Notes under the pieces: model-generated
The model's database searches: none
Seen by the model: the letters and a program-made list of their open reading frames with translations, nothing else
What the model was told of the DNA's origin: nothing
Part shown: in pieces, positions 27,241 to 36,087 of the stretch
Numbering within the stretch: the stretch's first letter is position 1
Layout of the letters: each line of letters begins with the position of its first letter
Source of the DNA: an uncultured Sphingomonadaceae bacterium
GTDB lineage: Bacteria > Pseudomonadota > Alphaproteobacteria > Sphingomonadales > Sphingomonadaceae
Assembly (NCBI GenBank): GCA_947258815.1
Contig: CAMYJW010000029.1
Span: forward strand, 1 to 64,000
DNA: 64,000 nucleotides
Reading direction: 5' to 3'
Translations under genes and position numbers: made by a program

Positions 27241-28650
27241 TCATACGATCGCCGCCACCGCCCAGACAACCGCCACGATCATGAAACCGCCTGCAATATC
27301 AAGCAGCAGCCCGGCCTTGATCATGTTGGGCAGATGAATGCGCCCGGTGGACCACGCGATGGCGTTTGGTCCGGTTCCGGCAGGCAGCATGAAGCCCCAG
27401 CTGGCGGCCAGCGCGGCGGGCATCGCAAGCAGCAGCGGGTCTGCGCCCAAGGCGGCAATCAGGCTGGCGACAACCGGGATGATGCCGCTTGCGGTTGCGA
27501 CATTGCTGGCAAATTCGGTGATCACGATCACCATTGCGACAATCGCCAGCGCCACGATCGGCAGCGGCACCGAGGCAAGCGGCAGCAGCGACTGGCCCAG
27601 CCAGTCCGCCAGCCCGGATGCGCCCATACCTGCGGCCAGCGCAAGGCCTCCGCCAAACATCATGATAACGCCCCAGGGGGCATTGTCCGCTTCTTCCCAG
27701 ATCAGCAGCGGTCTGCCGGTGCCATCGGGTATCAGAAACAGCGCCAGACCAGCGGCAACGGCAATCGTGCCGTCCGTCAGCGAGCCTTCAGGCAGCAGCG
27801 GCGCGATCAGCGGGCTGAACATCCACAACAGGAAGGTTATCGCAACAAGCGGCACCAGCCTGCGTTCAGGCGCGCTCCACTGCGGCGCACAGCAAACCGC
27901 CTCGCGCGCGGCAGCAAGATCAAAGCGGTGCGCCGAAACATGCTGGACTTTTGCGATGATAAATGCGGCCAGTGGAATGCCAAGGATAACGGCGGGAATG
28001 CCAAATGCGCTCCACATCGCGAAGCTGATCTTCACGTTCAGTATCGTATCAAGCAGGCCAACCGCGATGGCATTGGTGGGAGAGCCGACAATCGTGCCAA
28101 GCCCGCCGACCGAGGCTGCAAAGGCGATGCCCATCGGCAGCGCGCCGGCCAGCCCGTCGCGCTCTTCGGGATCAAGCCCGCCGCCGGCCAGAACCGCCAG
28201 CGCCATCGGCATCATGATCAGCGCGGAAGATGTGTTCGATATCGCCATCGAAAGGATCGCGGCGGTGAGCATGAACGCCACCAACAGCCGCGTTGCCCCG
28301 CCTTTCGAGCCGATGCGATCGAGAATGCCAAGCGCCAGTCTGCGGTGCAGGCCGGTTCGCTCGATGGCAAGCGCGATGAACGCGCCGCCCAGTATCAGGA
28401 ACAGGATCGGCGAATAATAGGCAGCAGCGGTTTCTTTCGCGCTCATCACACCGGCAAATGGCAGGATGATGAACGGTAACAGCGCGGTGGCGGTCAGCGG
28501 GATCGCTTCGCTCATCCACCATGATGCCATCAGCACGACCAGCCCGGCAACGATCCATGCCTGGCCCGGCATGCCTGCGGGGGGCGGGAGCAGCAGTGTG
28601 GCGGCAAAGCCGGCCACGCCGAGGAAAAGTCCGATGCGGCGAGCGGTCAA
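27241..28650 (-). CDS. DASS/SLC13-family anion symporter
   Basis: A 469-residue inner-membrane transporter with about 11-12 helices. Family marks are MSEAIPLTATALLPFIILPF near the start, ILGGAFIALAIERTGLHRR, the SNT motif in MAISNTSSALIMMPMALAVL, and the second half-repeat ITEFASNVATASGIIPVVAS with ALAASWGFMLPAGTGPNAIA. Relatives import dicarboxylates, citrate or sulfate with sodium. The substrate cannot be decided from sequence. Confidence 0.9.
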   Translation of the reverse strand: MTARRIGLFLGVAGFAATLLLPPPAGMPGQAWIVAGLVVLMASWWMSEAIPLTATALLPFIILPFAGVMSAKETAAAYYSPILFLILGGAFIALAIERTGLHRRLALGILDRIGSKGGATRLLVAFMLTAAILSMAISNTSSALIMMPMALAVLAGGGLDPEERDGLAGALPMGIAFAASVGGLGTIVGSPTNAIAVGLLDTILNVKISFAMWSAFGIPAVILGIPLAAFIIAKVQHVSAHRFDLAAAREAVCCAPQWSAPERRLVPLVAITFLLWMFSPLIAPLLPEGSLTDGTIAVAAGLALFLIPDGTGRPLLIWEEADNAPWGVIMMFGGGLALAAGMGASGLADWLGQSLLPLASVPLPIVALAIVAMVIVITEFASNVATASGIIPVVASLIAALGADPLLLAMPAALAASWGFMLPAGTGPNAIAWSTGRIHLPNMIKAGLLLDIAGGFMIVAVVWAVAAIV

Positions 28651-28681
28651 CGCGGTTTCCTCTCCCCGGCCGGAACGCGGA

Positions 28682-29224
28682 TTACTTCGGTGAAAGCACC
28701 ATCAGCATCTGGCGGCCTTCCATGCGCGGATAGGATTCGACCTTGGCGATCTCTTCCACATCGGCCTGCACGCGTTTCAGCAGGTTCATGCCAAGCTGCT
28801 GGTGGGCAAGTTCGCGCCCGCGAAACCGCAGCGTAACTTTCACCTTGTCGCCATTGTCGATGAATTTGTTCACGTTGCGCATCTTCACGTCATAATCGTG
28901 CGTGTCGATGTTGGGACGCATCTTGACCTCTTTGATCTCTTGCGTCTTTTGCGTCTTGCGCTGGGCATTGGCCTTTTTCTGGGCCTCATACCGATACTTG
29001 CCGACGTCCAGAAACTTGCAGACGGGCGGGTTTGCGTTTGGCGAGACCTCCACAAGATCGAGGCCGACATCGGCGGCCCTTTCGATCGCATCGCGTGTTT
29101 TCATCACGCCGACATTCTCTCCAGTCTCGTCAATTACGCGGACTGTTTCGGTCTGGATCATATCGTTGTAACGCGGTCCGCTCTTGACGGGTGGCGTCAT
29201 CATACGACGGGACGGGGGTGCTAT
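28682..29224 (-). CDS. infC: translation initiation factor IF-3 (probable AUA start)
   Basis: A ~180-residue IF-3. N-domain: [40 protein letters not shown]-domain: [20 protein letters not shown] and the final [12 protein letters not shown]. The first ATG pair (29203 and 29200) has no ribosome site. An in-frame ATA at 29224 lies 6 bases after AGGAGA, giving an N-terminus [11 protein letters not shown]-3 genes are known for rare start codons (AUU and others) that allow self-control, so I place the start there. Confidence 0.85.
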   Translation of the reverse strand: MAPPSRRMMTPPVKSGPRYNDMIQTETVRVIDETGENVGVMKTRDAIERAADVGLDLVEVSPNANPPVCKFLDVGKYRYEAQKKANAQRKTQKTQEIKEVKMRPNIDTHDYDVKMRNVNKFIDNGDKVKVTLRFRGRELAHQQLGMNLLKRVQADVEEIAKVESYPRMEGRQMLMVLSPK

Positions 29225-29385
29225 CAGCGTTCTCCTGATTGTTACATGTGTGCTGCTGTCGTGCGCGTCTTTAGAGCGAATCGACGCCACAATGAAAGTG
29301 TCATTTCACATCATATTACGAATTGGTGCCATTCGCGTAAACTGCGCAGGCAAGGCGCGCAGGCCAGGACGCCATATTTTTGAGG

Positions 29386-30090
29386 TCAGACGGCGGTGCG
29401 CCAGAGCGGGTATTGGACCAGTCGCCCGGACGCAGGCACCAGCGCATCTATGGTATCGGCCGGCTGCATCGCCGATATGATTGCCGGATCGCTTGCGTTC
29501 ATAGAGCCGGTCAGAGCGCCGAATGCAGGAAGAATCAGGCGCTGCTGACCGGAATGGTGCGTGCCCAGAACGGTGCAGGGCCGCGCGATAGAGCGCCCTT
29601 TCGCCCGGACTTTCAGGCCCGGATGATAATGGCCGGAAATCTCTGCGGCGCATTCTTCAGGGCTGGCCTTGTGGCGCAGCACGATCGAATCGATCGAAAG
29701 TTCGTCCATCGCGTCACCCCCGATATCCCTGTTCGCCTGCGAATTCAGGCCGGGATCGTGGTTTCCGGTTATCCAGATCCATTCGGTTGCCCGGGTCAGC
29801 GCGGAGAGCATGCCTGTTGTGTGCGTATCAAGCCTTTGCGTTCCATTGTCATCGTGGAAATTGTCACCCAGTGCGATCACCTTGCGCGCGCCGGTTTCGC
29901 GAATCGCCAGCGCCAGACGTTCCAGCGTTTCGCGGCTGTCATAAGGTGGCAGCATCTGGCCGAACTGGGCGAAATAGCTTGCCTTTTCGAGGTGGAGATC
30001 GGCAACCAGAAGCGCCCTTTCGCGCGGCCAGTAAAGCGCGCGGTCGGCTGTCAGCACCATTTCCTGGGTCAGGAACGAAAAGGGAACCAT
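29386..30090 (-). CDS. pdeM: ligase-associated DNA-damage endonuclease PdeM
   Basis: A 234-residue calcineurin-like metallophosphoesterase. Metal motifs are LLVADLHLEKASYFA, VIALGDNFHDDNG, WITGNHDPG and ISGHYHPGLKV. The DLHLEKA form is that of PdeM, the nuclease linked to the LigD-like/ligase B DNA-repair set. The partner genes are not in the window. The start at 30090 has AAGGA upstream; an ATG at 30138 would overlap hemF more. Confidence 0.85.
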   Translation of the reverse strand: MVPFSFLTQEMVLTADRALYWPRERALLVADLHLEKASYFAQFGQMLPPYDSRETLERLALAIRETGARKVIALGDNFHDDNGTQRLDTHTTGMLSALTRATEWIWITGNHDPGLNSQANRDIGGDAMDELSIDSIVLRHKASPEECAAEISGHYHPGLKVRAKGRSIARPCTVLGTHHSGQQRLILPAFGALTGSMNASDPAIISAMQPADTIDALVPASGRLVQYPLWRTAV

Positions 30091-30136
30091 GGGTTTTCCT
30101 TGCCCAACGGCGCGCCAGTTGGCAAGTGCCATCGGC

Positions 30137-31012
30137 ATGACCGACTGGACTGATCATACACGGCGCGCGGCGGCGTGGTTCGAATCTCTGCGCGATGCGA
30201 TCTGTGCGGAATTTGAAAGTATAGAGCGTGAGGCCGGCAGCAGCGCCGCTTTTGAGTACACCGCGTGGAAACGCGATTCGGTCGATGGTGAGGGCGGCGC
30301 GGACAGCAGCGAAACGGGTGGCGGAACGCGCGGTCTTATCAAAGGCGATGTGTTCGAGAAGGCGGGAGTCAATATTTCGACCGTCCACGGGTCTTTCGCG
30401 CGTGAATTTGCCGGAAGCATCAACGGCGCATCACCCGAAGCGCCGCAGTTTTCGGCAACCGGGATCAGTCTGGTGGCGCACATGGCCAACCCCCATGTGC
30501 CCGCCGTGCACATGAATACGCGTTTCCTGACGACCACGAAGGCATGGTTCGGCGGCGGTGCGGATCTCAATCCGCCAATTCCGTATGAAGAGGATACCGC
30601 AGATTTTCATGCGGCCTTCAAGGCAGCCTGCGATGCGCATGAGCCGGGCGATTATCCGCGCTTCAGAGACTGGGCCGATGAGTATTTCTATATTCCGCAC
30701 CGCAAGTGTCATCGCGGGGTCGGCGGCATTTTCTACGATCATCTGGAATGCGCCGATGAGGCGGAATGGGAAAGGAACTTTGCGTTCACCCAGGCGGTGG
30801 GCGAAACGTTTCTTCACATTTTTCCAAAACTCGTGCGCCGAAGGATGGGTGAGGATTTCACCGTGGAAGATAAGCAGGAACAGCTTGAATGGCGCGGGCG
30901 ATACGCGGAGTTCAATCTCGTTTACGACCGCGGCACGACATTCGGCCTCAAAACCGGTGGCAACACCGAAGCGATCCTGATGAGCCTGCCGCCCGAAGCC
31001 GTGTGGACCTGA
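30137..31012 (+). CDS. hemF: oxygen-dependent coproporphyrinogen III oxidase
   Basis: A 291-residue haem-synthesis enzyme that converts coproporphyrinogen III to protoporphyrinogen IX with oxygen. Conserved blocks are STVHGSFAREFAGSI, ISLVAHMANPHVPAVHMNTR, WFGGGADLNPPIPYEEDT, YFYIPHRKCHRGVGGIFYDH and YAEFNLVYDRGTTFGLKTGG. The start at 30137 (MTDWTDHTRRAA) is the ATG matching the family. It is divergent from pdeM. Confidence 0.96.
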   Translation: MTDWTDHTRRAAAWFESLRDAICAEFESIEREAGSSAAFEYTAWKRDSVDGEGGADSSETGGGTRGLIKGDVFEKAGVNISTVHGSFAREFAGSINGASPEAPQFSATGISLVAHMANPHVPAVHMNTRFLTTTKAWFGGGADLNPPIPYEEDTADFHAAFKAACDAHEPGDYPRFRDWADEYFYIPHRKCHRGVGGIFYDHLECADEAEWERNFAFTQAVGETFLHIFPKLVRRRMGEDFTVEDKQEQLEWRGRYAEFNLVYDRGTTFGLKTGGNTEAILMSLPPEAVWT

Positions 31013-31178
31013 TCGCTGGTGACGGTAAGCCGGTGGCTTGCGCGCTGCTTGGCCGAAATCGGACGCATGGTCCTTAAAATCGAAATCGCGACCAAAATGT
31101 CTCACTCATCTCCGGGACAGACCGGACAGATGCTTTCTTCTTGCCCTGACGCCAGAAATCCTCACATCATTGCCTGCG

Positions 31179-33266
31179 ATGTTACGCCAGTTTGAACTTG
31201 TTGAGCGCGTGAAAGCGTATGACGAAGACGCGGATGAGGACATGCTCAACCGTGCCTATGTCTATACCGTTCAGAAGCACGGCACGCAAAAGCGGGCGAG
31301 CGGTGATCCTTATTTCAGTCATCCGGTTGAAGTCGCCGGTTTGATGACCGAGCTTCGGCTCGATCAGGAAACCATCGTCACCGCGCTTTTGCACGATACG
31401 GTTGAGGACACGCTGGCGACGATCGACGAGGTTGAGCACCTGTTCGGCCCCGAAGTCGCGCGGCTGGTCGATGGTGTGACCAAACTGTCAAAAATCGAAG
31501 CGATGACGGAGAATGAACGCGCGGCCGAAAACCTGCGCAAGTTCTTTCTTGCGATGAGCGAGGATCTGCGCGTCCTGCTGGTTAAACTCGCAGACCGGCT
31601 TCACAACATGCGCACGCTGCACTTTATCCGCAGTGAGGAGAAACGCCAGCGCATCGCCCGCGAGACGATGGATATCTATGCGCCTCTGGCAGAGCGCGTC
31701 GGGATGTACGAATACATGCGCGAGATGCAACTGCTGGCGTTTGAGCAGCTTGAGCCCGAAGCCTATGCCACGATCACCGGGCGGCTGGCGCAGATCCGCA
31801 CGCAAGAGGGTGGGCAGGTCGATGCGATCGCCTTTGCGATCAAGCAGGCGCTGGCGGAAGCGGGGCTGAGCGTTGAAGTCGTCGGGCGTGAGAAGCATCC
31901 TTATTCCATCTGGAAAAAGATGGCGGAGCGCCACGTCACGTTCGAGCAGATCACCGATATCATGGCGTTCCGCGTGATCACCGAGAATATCGAGGATACC
32001 TACCGCGCGCTGGGCGTGCTCCATCAGACGTGGCAGATGATTCCCGGCCGTTTCAAGGACTATATCTCGACCCCAAAGGGCAATGGCTATCGCTCGCTGC
32101 ACACGGCGCTGATCTATGAAAACTCGATGCGGATGGAAGTTCAGATCCGCACGCGTGAAATGCATCGCACAAACGAACTGGGCCTTGCCGCGCACTGGGC
32201 ATACAAACAGGCAGACCGTGCGGACGGCCAGGTTGGCTGGCTGCGCGATCTTATCGAGATCGTCGATGCCAGCCACGATGCCGAAGAGCTGCTCGAACAC
32301 ACCAAGATGGCGATCTATCAGGACCGCATCTTTGCTTTCACCCCGAAAGGCGCGCTGCATCAGCTGCCCAAAGGCGCATCCACGGTGGATTTTGCTTATG
32401 CGGTTCACACCGATCTCGGCAACGCGACGGTTGGCGCGAAGATCAACGGCAGGCACATGCCGCTTCGCACTGCGCTGGCCAATGGCGATGTTGTGGAGAT
32501 CATCAAGAGCGAAACATCCGCGCCGCAGCTTTCATGGCTGGGTTTCGTCGTCACCGGCAAGGCGCGCGCTGCCATTCGCCGTGCCGTGCGGGCGAAAGAG
32601 CGCGAAGAAGTTGCCGGGATCGGGCGTAAATTGTTCGACGAGATCGCCGCCCGGCTGCCCGGAAGGATCGGCAAGAAAGCCATAAAGGCCGCGACTGAGA
32701 GGCTGGGCATGAAAAAGCCGGATGAGATGATGCTGGCGATCGGATCGGCCAAGATATCCGACAGTGACGTTATGGAAGCGCTGGTACCCGGCAGCGTTTC
32801 GGCCCTCGACGATGCGGACTGGCCACGTCAGGAGCATGCGATCTCGATCAAGGGGCTTACCCCGGGCAAGGCATTTCAGCTTGCCGAATGCTGCCATCCC
32901 GTGCCCGGTGACCGGATCGTTGGCTTGCGCAAACGCGACAAGGGGGTGGAGGTTCACGCGATTGACTGCCTTCGCCTTGCCGATGGCGTCGATGCAGACT
33001 GGCTGGATCTGTCATGGGGGGAACGCAGCACCGGCGCGATAGGGCGCTTGCGTCTTGTGCTGTATGATCGGCCGGGGACGCTTGCCGAAGTTACCAGCAT
33101 TATTGCAGGGCAGCATACCAACGTATTGGGTCTGAACATGACTCACCGCGATGATCCGTTTCAGACGTTCGAAGCCGATCTTGATGTGAAGGATCTGGCC
33201 CATCTGACCCGGATTATCAGTTCGCTTCGTGCCAGCGATGCCGTGGCCGAAGCGGAGCGGATCTGA
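31179..33266 (+). CDS. rsh: bifunctional (p)ppGpp synthetase/hydrolase (RSH)
   Basis: A 695-residue RelA/SpoT homologue. In order: HD hydrolase domain (YFSHPVEVAGLMTELRLDQ, LLHDTVEDT), synthetase domain (RFKDYISTPKGNGYRSLHT), TGS domain (IFAFTPKGALHQLPKGASTV), zinc-finger-like CCHPVPGD and a C-terminal ACT domain (LRLVLYDRPGTLAEVTSIIA). Alphaproteobacteria usually have this single long RSH, which makes and removes the alarmone. The ATG at 31179 matches the family start (MLRQFELVERVKAYD). Confidence 0.95.
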   Translation: MLRQFELVERVKAYDEDADEDMLNRAYVYTVQKHGTQKRASGDPYFSHPVEVAGLMTELRLDQETIVTALLHDTVEDTLATIDEVEHLFGPEVARLVDGVTKLSKIEAMTENERAAENLRKFFLAMSEDLRVLLVKLADRLHNMRTLHFIRSEEKRQRIARETMDIYAPLAERVGMYEYMREMQLLAFEQLEPEAYATITGRLAQIRTQEGGQVDAIAFAIKQALAEAGLSVEVVGREKHPYSIWKKMAERHVTFEQITDIMAFRVITENIEDTYRALGVLHQTWQMIPGRFKDYISTPKGNGYRSLHTALIYENSMRMEVQIRTREMHRTNELGLAAHWAYKQADRADGQVGWLRDLIEIVDASHDAEELLEHTKMAIYQDRIFAFTPKGALHQLPKGASTVDFAYAVHTDLGNATVGAKINGRHMPLRTALANGDVVEIIKSETSAPQLSWLGFVVTGKARAAIRRAVRAKEREEVAGIGRKLFDEIAARLPGRIGKKAIKAATERLGMKKPDEMMLAIGSAKISDSDVMEALVPGSVSALDDADWPRQEHAISIKGLTPGKAFQLAECCHPVPGDRIVGLRKRDKGVEVHAIDCLRLADGVDADWLDLSWGERSTGAIGRLRLVLYDRPGTLAEVTSIIAGQHTNVLGLNMTHRDDPFQTFEADLDVKDLAHLTRIISSLRASDAVAEAERI

Positions 33267-33367
33267 TCGCAACCGCGCCTTCTTGATCGCCACATGGCGG
33301 GATGGCCAGTTGGTCGGTTCCCGCCGGAACTTCGTGACAACCAAACAGAAGCGATCGCACCGGTAAG

Positions 33368-33691
33368 TCAGGCAGGCTCAAGCCTCACAAGAACCTCATC
33401 ATCTTCGCCGATATTCTCCGCGCTGCGGACTGCTGCCTTTATCGGCAGGATAAAGGTGTTTTCGCCCTTCTGCGGAAAAACCGAGGTTTCCCAGCGTGTC
33501 GCACCGATCTGCGCAGTCACCTTGATGGAGCCGAAACCGCGCCGTCTGCCGAACTCCAGGCGATGCATCAATGCGATTCCCGCCAGCGCTTCACCTGCTG
33601 CTCCGTCAATTGTGCACATGTGCCAGCTGGCATTGCCAGCGCCGTTCCAGCGCCAGATGTGCGTCCGGTGTTCGATCCGTTCAATTTCCAT
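33368..33691 (-). CDS. DUF1905 protein
   Basis: A 107-residue small beta-barrel protein. The signature is WHMCTIDGAAGEALAG and GRRRGFGSIKVTAQIGATRW, then FILPIKAAVRSAENI. The role of DUF1905 is unknown; it is sometimes fused to YdeI-like OmdA domains. The start at 33691 (MEIERIEHRTHIWRW) is reported. The longer frame upstream runs into the tRNA-Ser region and is not conserved. It is the last chromosomal gene before the integrated element. Confidence 0.8.
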   Translation of the reverse strand: MEIERIEHRTHIWRWNGAGNASWHMCTIDGAAGEALAGIALMHRLEFGRRRGFGSIKVTAQIGATRWETSVFPQKGENTFILPIKAAVRSAENIGEDDEVLVRLEPA

Positions 33692-33772
33692 GCCCGGCTG
33701 AATGGCACGCAATGGCGACTTGCGAAAGTCGCTCCGTCCCGCTAGGCCGCGCAGCCTGCCTGTCAGGCATGC

Positions 33773-33863
33773 GGAGCGGTGGCCGAGTGGTCGAAGGCGC
33801 ACGCCTGGAAAGTGTGTATACGGTAACCCCGTATCGTGGGTTCGAATCCCACCCGCTCCGCCA
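33773..33863 (+). tRNA. tRNA-Ser (anticodon GGA)
   Basis: A 91-base class II tRNA with an encoded CCA. The acceptor stem is GGAGCGG (33773-33779) with CCGCTCC (33853-33859); the discriminator base is G. The anticodon stem CACGC/GTGTG encloses loop CTGGAAA, anticodon GGA at 33807-33809, reading UCC and UCU. A long variable arm (TATACGGTAACCCCGTATC region) is as expected for tRNA-Ser. The T loop is TTCGAAT. The 3' end is the insertion site of the element that follows. Confidence 0.97.
33840..33863 (+). other. probable attL at the tRNA-Ser 3' end
   Basis: Integrases of this type recombine in the 3' part of tRNA genes and restore the gene end. The T-arm and acceptor end (about 33840-33863) is followed 169 bases later by the integrase start. 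No second copy of this sequence was found in the window, so attR should lie beyond 64000. Confidence 0.55.
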
Positions 33864-33898
33864 CCATACCAGTCTCACATAGACCCAGATTGTCTCTG

Positions 33899-33921
33899 AA
33901 ACCCTCAGAATTGCGGGGTTT
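33899..33921 (+). terminator. stem-loop with T-run after tRNA-Ser
   Basis: AAACCC (33899-33904) pairs with GGGTTT (33916-33921), followed by more T. It may end transcription of the tRNA or shield the element from it. Confidence 0.4.
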
Positions 33922-33942
33922 TTCCGTTTGCGCTTGCTCTAA

Positions 33943-33959
33943 ATGTTCTCTATATGTTT
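33943..33959. promoter_or_regulatory. element operator, copy 1 (before integrase)
   Basis: ATGTTC (33943-33948) and ATGTTT (33954-33959) form a direct repeat with an 11-bp period, 73 bases before the integrase start. It is the least perfect of the five copies and lacks the nearby TGTAGGAAA. Confidence 0.5.
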
Positions 33960-34031
33960 CTATGCATCTCGCACGAAGTGTGGGGAAAAGTGTGGGGAAA
34001 TGTTCGAGGCGATGAAAGGTTTGGCGGAGGA

Positions 34032-35183
34032 ATGGGAAACCTAACTGCGACAGGATTGCGTAATCTGCGTGAGGCTGGCCGGTTCTCGGACGGTGGAGGA
34101 TTGATTCTGTTTCGCAACAAGTCTGGCAAGGCTAGCTGGATTGTCAGGGTCCAAGCGAACGGGCGAAGACGCGATGTGGGAATTGGCTCTTATCCAGATG
34201 TCTCTCTCGCTGATGCACGTGAATTGGCTGCGAGCGTCCGAAAGCTTGCGAAGGCCGGCGTCGACGTCGTTGCGGAAAGGAAGAAGGAACGAGAGATAAT
34301 CCCGACTTTCCGCGAGGCTGCAGCAAAGGTCCACGCTGAACACAAGAAGGGTTGGAAGAACGGTAAGCATCAGGATCAATGGATATCGACGCTGGAAGCA
34401 TACGCGTACCCACACTTTGGAGATGTCCTGGTCTCTGACATTGAAGCTCCGGCGATCCGTGATGCATTGGCCGAAATCTGGCTTGAAAAACCTGAAACGG
34501 CTCGGAGAGTGCGTCAGCGCATCGGAACTGTGCTCGACTGGTCATTTTCGAAAGGCTTCCGTACAAACGAAGCGCCCATGCGCTCGATCTCGAAAGGTCT
34601 ACCGCGGCAGCCGCGGAAGTCGGGTCACTTTGCGGCGATGCCATTTGTCGATGTTCCAGCTTTCCTTGCCAGACTGCGCCAACGATCCTCGGTTGGGCGC
34701 CTCGCCCTTGAATTCCTGATCCTCAATGCGTCGCGATCAGGGGAAGTTCGGAATGCAGTTTGGCCGGAGTTCGATCTGAAGCGCGGCGTCTGGATCATCC
34801 CTGCGGAGCGGATGAAGATGGGTGAGGAGCATCAGGTCCCACTTACTCGCCAGGCGTTACAAGTGATCGAACGCGCAAAGGTCTTCCGGACCCAAGCCAG
34901 CGACCTCGTTTTTCCCGGCCAGCGACGCAAGAGTCCATTGTCCGACATGACCTTGCTGAAAATTTTGAGAGACATGGAACTGAACGTGACTGTCCATGGC
35001 TTTCGCTCATCGTTCCGCGATTGGGCGGCTGAAGAGACTTCTTTTCCAGGCGAGGTTGCGGAGGCTGCATTGGCACATGCTGTCCAGAATCGCGTTGAGG
35101 CGGCCTATCGCAGGACGGACTTTTTCGAGAAGCGGCGCAAGCTCATGGCAGAGTGGGCAAACTTCTGCGCGAAAGGTAAGTGA
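34032..35183 (+). CDS. int: tyrosine recombinase (DUF4102/P4-type integrase)
   Basis: A 383-residue integrase. The N-terminal DUF4102 arm-binding domain (FSDGGGLILFRNKSGKASWI, GIGSYPDVSLADARELA) is followed by a core-binding domain and the catalytic domain. The active residues are R235 (NASRSGEVRN), H322 and R325 (HGFRSSFRDW), H349 and Y359 (EAAYRRTDFF). The ATG at 34032 fits the family start, though AGGA is very close to it; upstream in-frame starts from 33954 exist. It inserts the element into tRNA-Ser. Confidence 0.93.
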   Translation: MGNLTATGLRNLREAGRFSDGGGLILFRNKSGKASWIVRVQANGRRRDVGIGSYPDVSLADARELAASVRKLAKAGVDVVAERKKEREIIPTFREAAAKVHAEHKKGWKNGKHQDQWISTLEAYAYPHFGDVLVSDIEAPAIRDALAEIWLEKPETARRVRQRIGTVLDWSFSKGFRTNEAPMRSISKGLPRQPRKSGHFAAMPFVDVPAFLARLRQRSSVGRLALEFLILNASRSGEVRNAVWPEFDLKRGVWIIPAERMKMGEEHQVPLTRQALQVIERAKVFRTQASDLVFPGQRRKSPLSDMTLLKILRDMELNVTVHGFRSSFRDWAAEETSFPGEVAEAALAHAVQNRVEAAYRRTDFFEKRRKLMAEWANFCAKGK

Positions 35184-35186
35184 TCG

Positions 35187-35390
35187 CTAATCGGCCAGAA
35201 CGCCCAACCAATCCACTTTCAGACGATCGAACCCAACGATTTCACCCTCGGCGGTCACTTCTTCGCCAATCTGGTCGTTGTCAGGTTCGAAATCGTCTAA
35301 CACCCAGTGATCGCCCGCCTCGGTTACGATGGCGTAGCCACGGGGAAGGTGTTCAAGCCGTCCGCTTATACGTTTCCGATTCGTATTCAT
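35187..35390 (-). CDS. small DUF5818-like protein
   Basis: A 67-residue protein (MNTNRKRISGRLEHLPRGYA, then WVLDDFEPDNDQIGEEVTAE and GFDRLKVDWLG). It resembles small DUF5818-type proteins common on alphaproteobacterial mobile elements, a short beta-rich fold of unknown role. The ATG at 35390 overlaps the stop of the upstream transglycosylase gene by 4 bases (ATGA), so the pair is coupled. Confidence 0.6.
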   Translation of the reverse strand: MNTNRKRISGRLEHLPRGYAIVTEAGDHWVLDDFEPDNDQIGEEVTAEGEIVGFDRLKVDWLGVLAD

Positions 35391-35953
35391 GAGTGCCTGT
35401 ATGCCATCCAACGCTGCAAAACGCTCCTGACATATGCAGGCGTTTCCCGATTTCTCGGAATTCCGCCAACGCGAGATACCGCGCCAGGACCAGCATTGTA
35501 GGCGGCAAGTGCCAGATGGACATCGCCAAAGCGGTTCAGCATCTGTCGCAGGTAGCGCGCACCGCCATCGATGTTCTGAGCGGGATCATGCCGGTTGCGA
35601 ACGCCAAGCTCGCGGGCGGTTGCCGGCATGAGCTGGGCAAGTCCGGCAGCACCGACCGGACTGATAGCCATCGGATTGAAACGGGACTCGGCCCAAACCA
35701 GTGCCTGCATCAGTCCAGGCGGAAGACGATACCGGACTTCCGCGTCCCTGATCAGTGGCTCGTAAAGTGCTTCGCGATAGGTTGCAGGGAGCAGTACCCT
35801 CGACGGCGCTTCCTCGCTTGCCCAGAGATCTTGATAACCAGCGGTTTCAGGCTGTTCATAGCGATGCTCCAGAAGGGCGAACTCCTGTGCTTGTGCGCTA
35901 GTTGGCACGCTAATGGCGCTCACCATCATCCCGATCACCAAAGCCAGTTTCAT
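35387..35953 (-). CDS. VirB1-like lytic transglycosylase
   Basis: A 188-residue exported enzyme. The signal peptide ends near residue 22 (MISAISVP-like segment, TSAQAQ). The SLT domain has catalytic E89 in ALVWAESRFNPMAISPVGAA, then GLAQLMPATARELG and LALAAYNAGPGAVSRVGG. Such enzymes open the peptidoglycan for a transfer channel. It is transcribed away from the Toprim gene; the gap between them holds operator copy 2. Confidence 0.9.
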   Translation of the reverse strand: MKLALVIGMMVSAISVPTSAQAQEFALLEHRYEQPETAGYQDLWASEEAPSRVLLPATYREALYEPLIRDAEVRYRLPPGLMQALVWAESRFNPMAISPVGAAGLAQLMPATARELGVRNRHDPAQNIDGGARYLRQMLNRFGDVHLALAAYNAGPGAVSRVGGIPRNRETPAYVRSVLQRWMAYRHS

Positions 35954-35989
35954 CGTTCACACTCCTGTCGCTTGCAGCGAATCGGAATA

Positions 35990-36006
35990 GAACATAAATA
36001 GAACAT
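35990..36006. promoter_or_regulatory. element operator, copy 2 (divergent promoter region)
   Basis: GAACAT at 35990-35995 and 36001-36006 (TAGAACAT twice, 11-bp period), directly followed by GTAGGAAAA. It lies between the divergent transglycosylase (start 35953) and Toprim (start 36088) genes. Confidence 0.65.
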
Positions 36007-36087
36007 GTAGGAAAACAGATTGTCCGTCCCGACAATGAGAGGGGAGGATGCCGGTCATGGGGGACCCGAGCCTGCGAAGGAGCCCTT

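Noticed and set aside
27172..28479. 435-residue open frame on the + strand
   Set aside because: It is antisense to the DASS transporter, is very rich in Arg, Gln, His and Asp, and has no recognisable domain; the minus strand encodes a clear transporter.
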